Below, one piece after another: positions 1-5,936 of a stretch of DNA of 5,936 nucleotides. Location of the stretch: assembly GCA_018224455.1 (NCBI GenBank), contig JAGTUY010000078.1, positions 1 through 5,936 on the forward strand, in the 5' to 3' direction. The translations under genes were made by a program, and so were the position numbers. Under the pieces are notes generated by a model that was not told the DNA's origin, searched no databases, and saw nothing but the letters and a program-made list of their open reading frames with translations. This DNA comes from Desulfosarcina sp. (lineage in GTDB: Bacteria > Desulfobacterota > Desulfobacteria > Desulfobacterales > Desulfosarcinaceae). How positions within the stretch are numbered: position 1 is the stretch's first letter; each line of letters opens with the position of its first letter.

Positions 1-180
1 ATTGATTTAATCATTTATCCATGGTAGTTACGCACAATTTGAGATTGATCGTATTGGCTGAATTGCTGAACTATTAGGTCGGTTACACCCTGTCGGCGCC
101 TCGGGAACCTGCATAGTTGCCAAGGTGCCGCACATCAGTTGACGCCTGGTAACCGCTAACCCCCAACCGGGAGGCCATCA
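1..180. other. Non-coding leader upstream of the CBS gene
   Basis: No convincing gene is seen here. The first 80 bases are AT-richer than the rest of the window, which fits a promoter region, but I found no -35/-10 pair with acceptable spacing and no sigma-54 site. An 18-codon frame (21-77) has no supporting ribosome site and no recognisable product. Bases 80-155 can be folded into nested stems: an outer pair 80-86 with 149-155 (7 bp), a middle pair 94-100 with 124-130 (7 bp, one G-U) and a weak inner pair 104-108 with 116-121 (one bulge). This could be a structured 5' leader or chance. The upstream neighbour is outside the window. Confidence 0.5.
169..174 (+). promoter_or_regulatory. Shine-Dalgarno sequence for the CBS gene
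   Basis: GGGAGG lies six bases before the GTG at 181. It is a near-perfect ribosome site at ideal spacing and is the main reason for choosing this GTG as the start. Confidence 0.75.
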
Positions 181-759
181 GTGAAAAACTACGTAGTCAA
201 GGATCTCATGGTGCCGATCTCGGAGTACGCCACCGTTCCCGAGGAGGCGACATTGTACGAATCGGTGCTTGCCCTGGAGAAGGCGCAGGAACAGTTTCAG
301 CAAAGCCGCTACTCCCACCGGGCCGTTCTGATTCTGGATAAAAAGAAACGGGTTATCGGCAAACTCAGCCAGATGGACTTTCTCTGCGCCCTGGAACCCA
401 GGGATGCCAATCTGGATCAAATCAGAAAGTTCAAACAGTTTGGCTTCACCCGCAAGGCAGTGGCCCTGCAGCAGGAAGAGTATCTGAAAAGTTCCCCGCC
501 CATCTTGGATGTATATTCCAAAGCCGCCAAGTTGAAAGTGACCGATCTCATGCAGCGGCCTACCGAAGGCGAGTACGTGGATGAAAATACATCAATAGAT
601 ATGGCCCTTCACCAGTTGACCACCGGTTCCAATCTATCGTTGCTGGTTACCAGAAATGCGGATATCGTGGGTGTATTACGGCTGGCAGATGTGTTCGCCG
701 CCGTTTTCCATGCCATGAAAGAATCCGAATCGCAGTTGCCAAAGGGGGTGACAGGATGA
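181..759 (+). CDS. Two-CBS-domain (Bateman module) protein
   Basis: A 192-residue soluble protein built almost entirely of a CBS pair. CBS1 spans about residues 6-72: it opens with VKDLM, has a DKKKRVIGKLSQMDF strand-turn-helix end, and carries a basic stretch DKKKR. CBS2 spans about 119-180: KVTDLM, then ADIVGVLRLADVFAAV. A charged linker of about 45 residues separates them. CBS pairs typically bind AMP, ATP or other adenosine compounds and act as energy sensors; which ligand applies here cannot be read from the sequence. There is no signal peptide, membrane segment or extra catalytic domain, so it probably acts in the cytoplasm by controlling a partner. The obvious partner is the downstream beta-helix protein, whose ATG overlaps this stop (ATGA). 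The GTG start is supported by a good Shine-Dalgarno sequence. Confidence 0.88.
   Translation: MKNYVVKDLMVPISEYATVPEEATLYESVLALEKAQEQFQQSRYSHRAVLILDKKKRVIGKLSQMDFLCALEPRDANLDQIRKFKQFGFTRKAVALQQEEYLKSSPPILDVYSKAAKLKVTDLMQRPTEGEYVDENTSIDMALHQLTTGSNLSLLVTRNADIVGVLRLADVFAAVFHAMKESESQLPKGVTG
743..750 (+). promoter_or_regulatory. Shine-Dalgarno sequence for the beta-helix gene
   Basis: AGGGGGTG lies inside the last codons of the CBS gene, with the G-run ending seven bases before the ATG at 756. Together with the ATGA overlap it supports both the chosen start and translational coupling of the two genes. Confidence 0.6.
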
Positions 760-2177
760 GGGAACTTGAAAAACTCTTCGATCGGATCATACAGCGTGTG
801 AACATCAACCTCCGGGAATTGGAGTTCGATGTTCATCCCATGGTCAACAAACTCGTCCCGACCGGGCAGATGACCAAATTTTATGCCTTCTACGGCATTA
901 CCCCGCATCATCCCTTGAACCTGGTTTTCAAGCATTCCAACCTCTCCGGCTCCTACTTTTTGGGAAGATGCCGGGTAACCAACTCCCTGCTTTACAAAAG
1001 CGATATTCGTGGTGACGAACTGAAAAAAAGGGGTGACCTGTTTCGATATCAGGAGTTCAATATTCCGGTGGACCAGGATGAAGAGATCCGCATCGATGAC
1101 AGTTTCCTGATCAAAACCCTGGTGCACAATTTTTCGCATGACCCAGAGACCCTGGAACGATTTTATATTCGCGACACAGTTTCCACCCATTACGCCAACA
1201 TTCACGGGTCTCCTTCAGACGGCTGTTACCTGGGGCCATTTTCGACGGTGGACTTGACCACCATGCGCGACTGCGTCATCGGCGCCTATGCGTATGTTCA
1301 AGCCGGGGAAATCAGCCATCTGAAGATCGAACCGGGCACCGTCTGGGTCCGCAAGCCGGGTGATTTCAATTTCATGTACCGCTACCCGATCAGCCAACTG
1401 AACGACTATATCTATTTTAACAGCGACAGTCCGCCTCAAGGCGTGTTCATGGATTTTGTGGAAGATCGTAAGGAAGCCTTTCAGCGGGTATTCAATGTGG
1501 TCAACATCGAGAACTCGGTGCGCGTACCCGTGAATACATCCTTGGACCGCTTCGCAGTGATCAAGCCCAAAACCAAAATCGGAGAAAATGTGCTGGTCGC
1601 CCAGCGCGCATTCCTTCAAAATTCAATACTCGGAAGGGGCGCCAATGCCCAGGAGAACTGTTATATCATCAACTCCAAACTCGCGGGCAACAACGTCACG
1701 GCCCACGGTGCGAAAATCATCGAGGCCGATATGGGGACCAATGTTTTTGTGGGTTTCAACAGCTTTTTAAGGGGGCGCCCGGATGCCCGGCTGACCATCG
1801 GCAAAGACAGCGTGGTAATGCCACACACCATTATCGACATCAGAAAACCGCTTAAGGTGCCCCCCGGCAGTCTGGTCTGGGGGTTGGTGAGAAACGCGGA
1901 AGAGCTCGAAGCCAACAGCATGAGCCTTAACGCCTTTTCAAAGATCGACACCCGGGTCTGCAAGGGCAGTATGCTCTTCGAAGGCAGCGGGGGTAGTTTT
2001 GTTTCGTTATTCCAGGAACGGATTCACCACATCCTGGAAGCCAACGGCGCCTTTTACGATGGCAATTTGAATCGCGGGCATGCCCAGCGCAACCAGAACA
2101 TCTCCTTTAATACCATTCAACCCTATCCCAAGGGCGATAAGGAAGGGCTGTACCCCACCATCATTATCCAACCATAG
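756..2177 (+). CDS. Hexapeptide-repeat (left-handed beta-helix) protein, transferase-like, function unknown
   Basis: A 473-residue cytoplasmic protein. Residues about 268-377 carry the irregular, isoleucine/valine-spaced turns of a left-handed parallel beta-helix, e.g. AVIKPKTKIGENVLVAQ, then SILGRGANAQENCYIINSKL, TIGKDSVVMPHTII and a VPPGSLVWG closing turn. Such turns are typical of hexapeptide acyl- and nucleotidyl-transferases. Two weaker stretches of the same style occur at about 58-86 and 157-198 (DGCYLGPFSTVDL, DCVIGAYAYVQAG). The regions between, the N-terminal helix (1-30) and the C-terminal 90 residues match no family I recognise. Histidines at 317 (TAHGAK) and 357 (MPHTII) sit in helix turns and could be catalytic, but no classical acetyltransferase active-site signature is evident. 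Such proteins usually form trimers. The tandem stop TAG TAA is followed at once by a terminator hairpin. A purely structural or scaffold role is an alternative to a transferase; the fold is likely, the function open. Confidence 0.8.
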   Translation: MRELEKLFDRIIQRVNINLRELEFDVHPMVNKLVPTGQMTKFYAFYGITPHHPLNLVFKHSNLSGSYFLGRCRVTNSLLYKSDIRGDELKKRGDLFRYQEFNIPVDQDEEIRIDDSFLIKTLVHNFSHDPETLERFYIRDTVSTHYANIHGSPSDGCYLGPFSTVDLTTMRDCVIGAYAYVQAGEISHLKIEPGTVWVRKPGDFNFMYRYPISQLNDYIYFNSDSPPQGVFMDFVEDRKEAFQRVFNVVNIENSVRVPVNTSLDRFAVIKPKTKIGENVLVAQRAFLQNSILGRGANAQENCYIINSKLAGNNVTAHGAKIIEADMGTNVFVGFNSFLRGRPDARLTIGKDSVVMPHTIIDIRKPLKVPPGSLVWGLVRNAEELEANSMSLNAFSKIDTRVCKGSMLFEGSGGSFVSLFQERIHHILEANGAFYDGNLNRGHAQRNQNISFNTIQPYPKGDKEGLYPTIIIQP

Positions 2178-2180
2178 TAA

Positions 2181-2220
2181 CAGCGGGGGCCTGTCCATCA
2201 TGACAGGTCCCTGCCGTTTT
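2181..2220 (+). terminator. Rho-independent terminator in the convergent gap
   Basis: Bases 2183-2195 pair with 2202-2214 to give a 13-bp stem with two G-U pairs and a six-base loop (CATCAT), followed by TTTT at 2217-2220. It starts three bases after the TAG stop of the beta-helix gene. The U-tract favours the + strand. The - strand copy of the hairpin lies just past the small-subunit stop but has no good U-run, so it may only slow or partly stop the opposing transcript. Confidence 0.8.
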
Positions 2221-2231
2221 ATCCGTCGTTC

Positions 2232-2975
2232 TTATTGGAAGAAGGTTAACAGTGCATGCAGGTTTGTCATCGGGTGCGGCGGGCAGCCGGGAATGAACAG
2301 GTCTACCGGCAGCAGGGTGGCCAGCCCGTCGGATACCTCGGGACTGCCCCGAAAGGGCCCACCGGTCAGGGGGCAGCTGCCCACGGCGATCACCACCCGG
2401 GGTTCAGGTGTGGCTTCATAGGTCTGCAGCAGAGCGGTTTTCATATTGCGGGAAATCGGGCCGGTGACCACGATTCCGTCGGCATGGCGCGGGGAGGCCA
2501 CGAAGTTGATGCCGAAGCGGGCCAGATCGAAAAAAGGGGTGGCCAGTACGTTCAGGTCCGCTTCACAGGCGTTGCAGCCGGCGGCCGACACCTGGCGCAG
2601 CTGGAGCGACCGGCCAAAGAGCTTCTTGAAGTGCTGTCGGGAATGCGTGGCGAGGTCAGGGAGGTCACCCGCGGTGACCAGGTGTTCCTTTTCGGCAACG
2701 GAAATGGCAAAATCCTGGGTGAAAGTGACGAACTGGCCCTTGCCAATGCGCTCGCAGGTTCCGCAGAAAACACAGCGTCCCATGTCGATGGTTTTAGCCG
2801 CCGGATCGATGGCTTCCTGGGGGCAGGCCGCCGCGCATGCGGATGCCACCTCCGCCGGCGCATCCGGGTTGACCTGCGGGCGCCCGCGGTAGCGGGGCAG
2901 CAGCTGGACGGTTTCCTTGGGGTATTTGGAGGTTTTACACCCTTGTTCGAACCTGTTTTTCAGGACATTTAGCAT
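2232..2975 (-). CDS. HyfI/HycG-like small subunit (NuoB family) with N-terminal ferredoxin domain, Ehr complex
   Basis: A 247-residue iron-sulfur protein. Residues about 120-247 are the NuoB/hydrogenase small-subunit fold with all four ligands of the proximal (N2-type) [4Fe-4S] cluster: C134 and C137 (GCNACEADL), C201 (GSCPLTGG) and C231 (PGCPPHP). The segment FGINFVASPRHADGIVVTGP is very close in style to E. coli HycG. Residues about 35-90 are a ferredoxin-type domain with C47, C51 (ACAAACP) and C68-x2-C71-x2-C74 (CVFCGTC). C51 with C68/C71/C74 can hold one [4Fe-4S] cluster; the other cluster's ligands are mostly gone. The protein should pass electrons between a soluble donor and the large subunit on the cytoplasmic face of the membrane. 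The ATG is fixed by an in-frame TAG seven codons upstream; its Shine-Dalgarno (AGAGCG-like) is weak. It is the last gene of its operon, 49 bases after the large subunit. Confidence 0.92.
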   Translation of the reverse strand: MLNVLKNRFEQGCKTSKYPKETVQLLPRYRGRPQVNPDAPAEVASACAAACPQEAIDPAAKTIDMGRCVFCGTCERIGKGQFVTFTQDFAISVAEKEHLVTAGDLPDLATHSRQHFKKLFGRSLQLRQVSAAGCNACEADLNVLATPFFDLARFGINFVASPRHADGIVVTGPISRNMKTALLQTYEATPEPRVVIAVGSCPLTGGPFRGSPEVSDGLATLLPVDLFIPGCPPHPMTNLHALLTFFQ

Positions 2976-3024
2976 AATGGATTCGCTCTGCCGCTATTGA
3001 TATGTTCGTGAATTAAATTCTCAT
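2976..3024 (-). other. Intergenic gap between large- and small-subunit genes
   Basis: A 49-base AT-rich spacer inside the operon. I see no hairpin and no convincing promoter. It is longer than the other junction of this operon, and no strong ribosome site precedes the small-subunit ATG, so coupling to the upstream gene is not obvious here. Confidence 0.4.
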
Positions 3025-4533
3025 TTAAAGGTCAAACCCGCAATACGACAGATTATAGCTCTTGTTGTTCAGCGGGAAATCGGAAATACCCGTATCTCTT
3101 AAGGACATGGACAGACCATTCCAGTTATGGAAGGAAGGGTCCTTGACCTTGTAGCGTAGTATTTTTCCCGCTGCATCGGTCAGGATGCAGTGCGACAACT
3201 CACCCCGCCAGGCCTCGTTGAGCGTGACCACCAACGAATCGGGCGCCAGGGTCATGTCGGCCACGTCGACGACAGATGTCTCCACTGGATTTTGCAGCAA
3301 CGATTCGATGATCTCGATGGACTGCATGACCTCGTCGGCCTTGACCTTGGCCCGGGCATACACGTCTCCGGTGGGTTCCGCGTTTTCAGGGATGTCCAGA
3401 CGACCGTATTGCTCGGTGGGGAAACATCGCCGGACATCGTAGACCACCCCACAGGCGCGTCCGGCCGGGCCCACCAGCCCCAGCCTTTCCGCATCCGACC
3501 GGCTAACCGCACCGCAGCCTTCAAACCGGGAACGAACGCTCGAGGTGGAAAAGAGCAGGTCGATCGTATGCTTGACCTGGGGTTTGAGTTCACTGATGCG
3601 AGCGGTTAAATCTCGACGGTTGTCGTCGTTCATGGGGAACCGAACACCGCCCGGGCGCACCAGTCCTTTGCCGAAGCGGTTGCCGCAAAGCAGCAGGGAC
3701 ATGTTGAGAAAATCACCGCGCATGCGCCCGCAGTAGTTGGCCGGCGGAAGAAAGGCCACGTCTCCGCTCAAGGCTCCCAGGTCGCCCACGTGGTTGGCGA
3801 TGCGCTCCAACTCCAAACCGATGGTGCGGATGATTTTCGCGCCGTCATCGGTCTGTGTGCCGGAAAGGGCTTCCACGGCCTGGGCGTGGCACAGGCTGTG
3901 GCCGACAGAGGTGTCACCGGCGATGTTCTCGGCGATGAACGGCAGCCGCTTGCGATCGGCTTTCAGGAGCAGGTCTTCCGCCCCCCGATGCTGGTAACCC
4001 AATTGGATCTCCAGGTTGAGTACCCGTTCGCCGATGCAGTTAAAGCGAAAATGGCCGGGCTCGATCACCCCGGCATGCACTGGACCCACGGCCACCTCGT
4101 GAATTTCATCCCCTGCGACCGAGTAGTAGTCGTATCTACCGGGGATATCCTCGCTGTAGTCGTTGCCGAAGACATCATCAACGCCGCGGCAGTTGGCATG
4201 GTAGCGCACCATTTTTAGCCACGGATGGCCCTCGGGACGGATACCGTATTGCTCGGCAATTTCCCTCTCGAACATGTGAAAGGGTTCGCACTGGACGGTC
4301 AAGGCCGGGTACGTCTCCGGTGCATTGCAGGTAGCAACCAGCAGACCATCATTGCGCAATACGGCCATGAGCCGTATCGTGTCGTCAACCTGGAAGGCAA
4401 AAAACTGAACCACCTTGCCGCCCCCCGAGACGATCTCTGATGCCTGGGCCGAAAATTCATCAAAAGAGAGATGGGGGATGCTTTCAATTAAGATGGCTTC
4501 CCCGTTGGAGATGGTTTTGAAATTCATGGTCAT
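3025..4533 (-). CDS. HyfG/HycE-like large subunit (NuoC-NuoD fusion) lacking [NiFe] ligands, Ehr complex
   Basis: A 502-residue cytoplasmic subunit. Residues about 5-120 are the 30-kDa (NuoC) domain with its signature FEREIAEQYGIRPEGHP near 88-104. Residues about 145-502 are the 49-kDa/hydrogenase large-subunit domain: GPVHAGVIEPGHFRF, GYQHRGAEDLL, ELERIANHVGDLGAL. In catalytic [NiFe] hydrogenases two CxxC pairs bind the metal. Here the first position reads IAGDTSVGHS (A205, T208 where the cysteines belong) and the C-terminal one reads DPSFHNW (S467, N470). No CxxC pair exists anywhere, so H2 chemistry is not expected, as in the energy-converting hydrogenase-related (Ehr) complexes and complex I. 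The C-terminus LNNKSYNLSYCGFDL is family-like, and no maturation-peptidase tail is seen. The start ATG overlaps the stop of the membrane subunit (TGATG). A TTG one codon upstream (4536) and an ATG two codons downstream (4527) are alternatives. Confidence 0.93.
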   Translation of the reverse strand: MTMNFKTISNGEAILIESIPHLSFDEFSAQASEIVSGGGKVVQFFAFQVDDTIRLMAVLRNDGLLVATCNAPETYPALTVQCEPFHMFEREIAEQYGIRPEGHPWLKMVRYHANCRGVDDVFGNDYSEDIPGRYDYYSVAGDEIHEVAVGPVHAGVIEPGHFRFNCIGERVLNLEIQLGYQHRGAEDLLLKADRKRLPFIAENIAGDTSVGHSLCHAQAVEALSGTQTDDGAKIIRTIGLELERIANHVGDLGALSGDVAFLPPANYCGRMRGDFLNMSLLLCGNRFGKGLVRPGGVRFPMNDDNRRDLTARISELKPQVKHTIDLLFSTSSVRSRFEGCGAVSRSDAERLGLVGPAGRACGVVYDVRRCFPTEQYGRLDIPENAEPTGDVYARAKVKADEVMQSIEIIESLLQNPVETSVVDVADMTLAPDSLVVTLNEAWRGELSHCILTDAAGKILRYKVKDPSFHNWNGLSMSLRDTGISDFPLNNKSYNLSYCGFDL

Positions 4534-5936
4534 CAAAATCCCCCACCGATGGTGTTCACCGCATGGATAATGGTCTGGTACAAGGTGTCCGGCATCCAGA
4601 AACAGAGCACCAGGGAGGTTAACAGCAGCGCGTATTGGGGCCAGACCAGACTGGGCGCTTCCTTGATCCGGATGGTGGCATCCGAGGCGTCAAAAGAAAT
4701 CTTCATGATGTTGTTGGCGAAACCGGCGAAGATCACGCACAGGCTGAGGATGAAGAAACCGGCGGCCACATAGTTGCCGGTTCGGAACGCACCCATGATA
4801 ATCAGCAGTTCACCGATAAAAATGCCAAAGGGTGGAAATCCGGAGATGCCGACGAAACCGCCAAAAAAGGCTACGAATGTTTTGGGCATGCGGCCGACCA
4901 GGTTGCCGGTATTTTCGATGAGCCGGCTGCCGAATCCCAGCAGAATGTTGCCAGAGGTGAGAAAGAGGCTGGATTTGATCAGGCTGTGGTGGATCAGGCA
5001 GATCATCGCACCGTAGGCGCCCAGCCCGCCAATGCCGGTGCCGAAGGCGATGATGCCCATGTTCTCGATGCTGGAATAGGCCAGCATGCGTTTGTATTCG
5101 GTCTGCTTGAGAATAAAGGTGGCCGCCGCCATGATCGAGACCAGGCCGAAGACGATGAGAATGGGGCCGGAAAAATCTGACAGCCCGGCGGCGTGCATGA
5201 TCTTGTTGGTTTTGAAGATGCCTAAATAAGCACAATTGAGCAGTACGCCCGAGAGCAGGGCCGAGGCCGGGCTGGGCGCCTCGCTGTGGGCGTCGGGCAG
5301 CCAGGTGTGCATCGGTGCCAGGCCCATTTTGGTGCCGTAGCCCACCAGGATGAACACAAAACCGGTCTTGAGCCACAAGGGATCCAGGCGTGCGGCCACG
5401 TTGGTCAGCGCGGAAAAAGCCACCGGGACATCGACACCGTTGATATCCATGGACAGGGTGATCAGGACCGAACCCAGCAGGGCCAGGGCGATGCCCACCG
5501 AGCAGATCAGCACATACTTCCAGGTGGCCTCGAGGGTGGCGGCGGACCGATGCGTATATATCAGCGGTGCGCTGGCCAGGGTGGTGGCCTCGATGGCAAT
5601 CCACATCACCATGATATGATCCGAAAGGGTCACCATGGTCATGGTGGATAAAAACAGCAGCATTGATCCGGTAAAAACGCGTTCGGAGCGGATTTCAGTT
5701 TGTTTGAGATACCCCGTGGTGTAAATCGAGATCAGGAAAAAAAGCAGGGAAATCACCAGCAGCGACAGGAGGCCTTCGGGGGTGACGGAAAAATAAATTT
5801 CAAACAGTGCTTCCGGCCGCCGGATCCACAGATAAAGGGACAATATGAGGTGGACTACCCCGGTTAATACCAGCAAGGGCCGGCCGACGGGACGCGGAAT
5901 GAAGAAGGCAATCACGCCGGTAATCAGCGGTATCAG
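4533..5936 (-). CDS. HyfF/NuoN-like proton-translocating membrane subunit of Ehr complex, 5' end outside window
   Basis: An antiporter-like (Mrp/NuoL-M-N family) inner-membrane subunit with some 13-14 hydrophobic helices. Numbering from the GTG at 5915, the conserved channel residues are present: E109 in the fifth-helix motif WIAIEATTLASAPLI; K183 and K196 (VGYGTKMGLAPMHTWLP); the loop DAHSEAPSPASALLSG; K235 in the next helix (LGIFKTNKI); and HHSLIKSSLFLTSGN with K314. These make it a likely H+ or Na+ pump. That GTG gives 460 residues but has no ribosome site, and the frame stays open to the window edge with seven more hydrophobic codons (LIPLITG), so the true start is beyond 5936 and the entry is partial. 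HyfF proteins run to about 480-530 residues. It is translated just ahead of the large subunit, whose ATG shares a base with this stop. Hyf operons usually carry hyfB, hyfC and hyfE upstream, which would lie to the right. Confidence 0.92.
   Translation of the reverse strand: MIPLITGVIAFFIPRPVGRPLLVLTGVVHLILSLYLWIRRPEALFEIYFSVTPEGLLSLLVISLLFFLISIYTTGYLKQTEIRSERVFTGSMLLFLSTMTMVTLSDHIMVMWIAIEATTLASAPLIYTHRSAATLEATWKYVLICSVGIALALLGSVLITLSMDINGVDVPVAFSALTNVAARLDPLWLKTGFVFILVGYGTKMGLAPMHTWLPDAHSEAPSPASALLSGVLLNCAYLGIFKTNKIMHAAGLSDFSGPILIVFGLVSIMAAATFILKQTEYKRMLAYSSIENMGIIAFGTGIGGLGAYGAMICLIHHSLIKSSLFLTSGNILLGFGSRLIENTGNLVGRMPKTFVAFFGGFVGISGFPPFGIFIGELLIIMGAFRTGNYVAAGFFILSLCVIFAGFANNIMKISFDASDATIRIKEAPSLVWPQYALLLTSLVLCFWMPDTLYQTIIHAVNTIGGGF
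4539..4547 (-). promoter_or_regulatory. Shine-Dalgarno sequence for the large subunit
   Basis: GGTGGGGGA, inside the final Gly-Gly-Gly codons of the membrane subunit, ends five bases before the ATG at 4533. It favours that ATG over the neighbouring TTG (4536) and the ATG at 4527, and supports coupled translation. Confidence 0.55.

Noticed and set aside
54..67. TTGGCTGAATTGCT resembling a sigma-54 promoter
   Set aside because: The GG and GC elements start nine bases apart instead of the required twelve, so it does not fit.
21..77. An 18-codon frame starting at an ATG in the leader
   Set aside because: No ribosome site, no recognisable peptide and length well within chance.
609..1205. A 198-codon antisense frame spanning the CBS/beta-helix junction
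   Set aside because: It crosses two well-supported genes, lacks a recognisable product and is explained by codon bias on the other strand.
2256..2972. A long open frame on the + strand fully antisense to the small-subunit gene (238 codons)
   Set aside because: The - strand frame has clear family motifs and cluster cysteines; the + frame is Gly/Ala/Arg-rich with no recognisable domain, as expected for an antisense shadow of GC-rich coding DNA.
4635..5180. Charged, hydrophilic + strand frame opposite the membrane subunit (181 codons)
   Set aside because: Its composition mirrors the hydrophobic codons of the real gene on the - strand; the - frame has intact pump motifs.
5631..5646. Inverted repeat CACCAT-(4)-ATGGTG
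   Set aside because: It lies inside the membrane-subunit gene and is explained by the repeated Thr-Met-Thr-Met-Val codons there; no U-tract or regulatory context.
4533..5915. The GTG at 5915 as the true start of the membrane subunit
   Set aside because: No Shine-Dalgarno precedes it and the frame continues upstream with hydrophobic residues typical of the first helix, so the gene most likely begins outside the window.

Overview
The window looks like chromosomal DNA of a metabolically versatile anaerobe. The protein styles and the membrane-bound hydrogenase-like locus fit a sulfate-reducing or related Desulfobacterota lineage. That placement is inference; nothing here fixes the taxon. Five protein genes fill the window in two convergent blocks: two genes on the + strand (181-2177) and three on the - strand (2232 to the right edge). 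A strong hairpin sits in the short space between the two blocks. No tRNA, rRNA, CRISPR array, insertion sequence or phage gene is visible.

Left block. After about 180 bases of non-coding leader comes a two-CBS-domain (Bateman module) protein. It overlaps by four bases (ATGA) with a 473-residue left-handed beta-helix (hexapeptide-repeat) protein of unknown function. The overlap and the two well-placed Shine-Dalgarno sequences indicate one transcript with coupled translation. CBS pairs usually bind adenine nucleotides, so the simplest reading is a sensor plus an effector or scaffold, but no substrate can be named. A 13-bp hairpin followed by TTTT directly after the tandem stop (TAG TAA) is the likely terminator.

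Right block, transcribed right to left. First is a HyfF/NuoN-like proton-pumping membrane subunit whose 5' end lies outside the window. Then comes a fused NuoC-NuoD-type large subunit (HyfG/HycE-like), and last a NuoB-type small subunit with an N-terminal ferredoxin domain (HyfI/HycG-like). The first two are coupled through a TGATG stop/start overlap; the third follows after 49 bases. This order is that of hydrogenase-4/formate hydrogenlyase-type operons and appears to be their 3' end.

The main point is that the large subunit has lost all four cysteines that hold the [NiFe] centre, while the small subunit keeps the four cysteines of the proximal [4Fe-4S] cluster and the membrane subunit keeps its acidic and lysine proton-channel residues. 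The complex is therefore best called an energy-converting hydrogenase-related (Ehr) complex. It is probably an ion-translocating, ferredoxin-linked machine on the cytoplasmic membrane that cannot make or use H2, and its electron partner is unknown.
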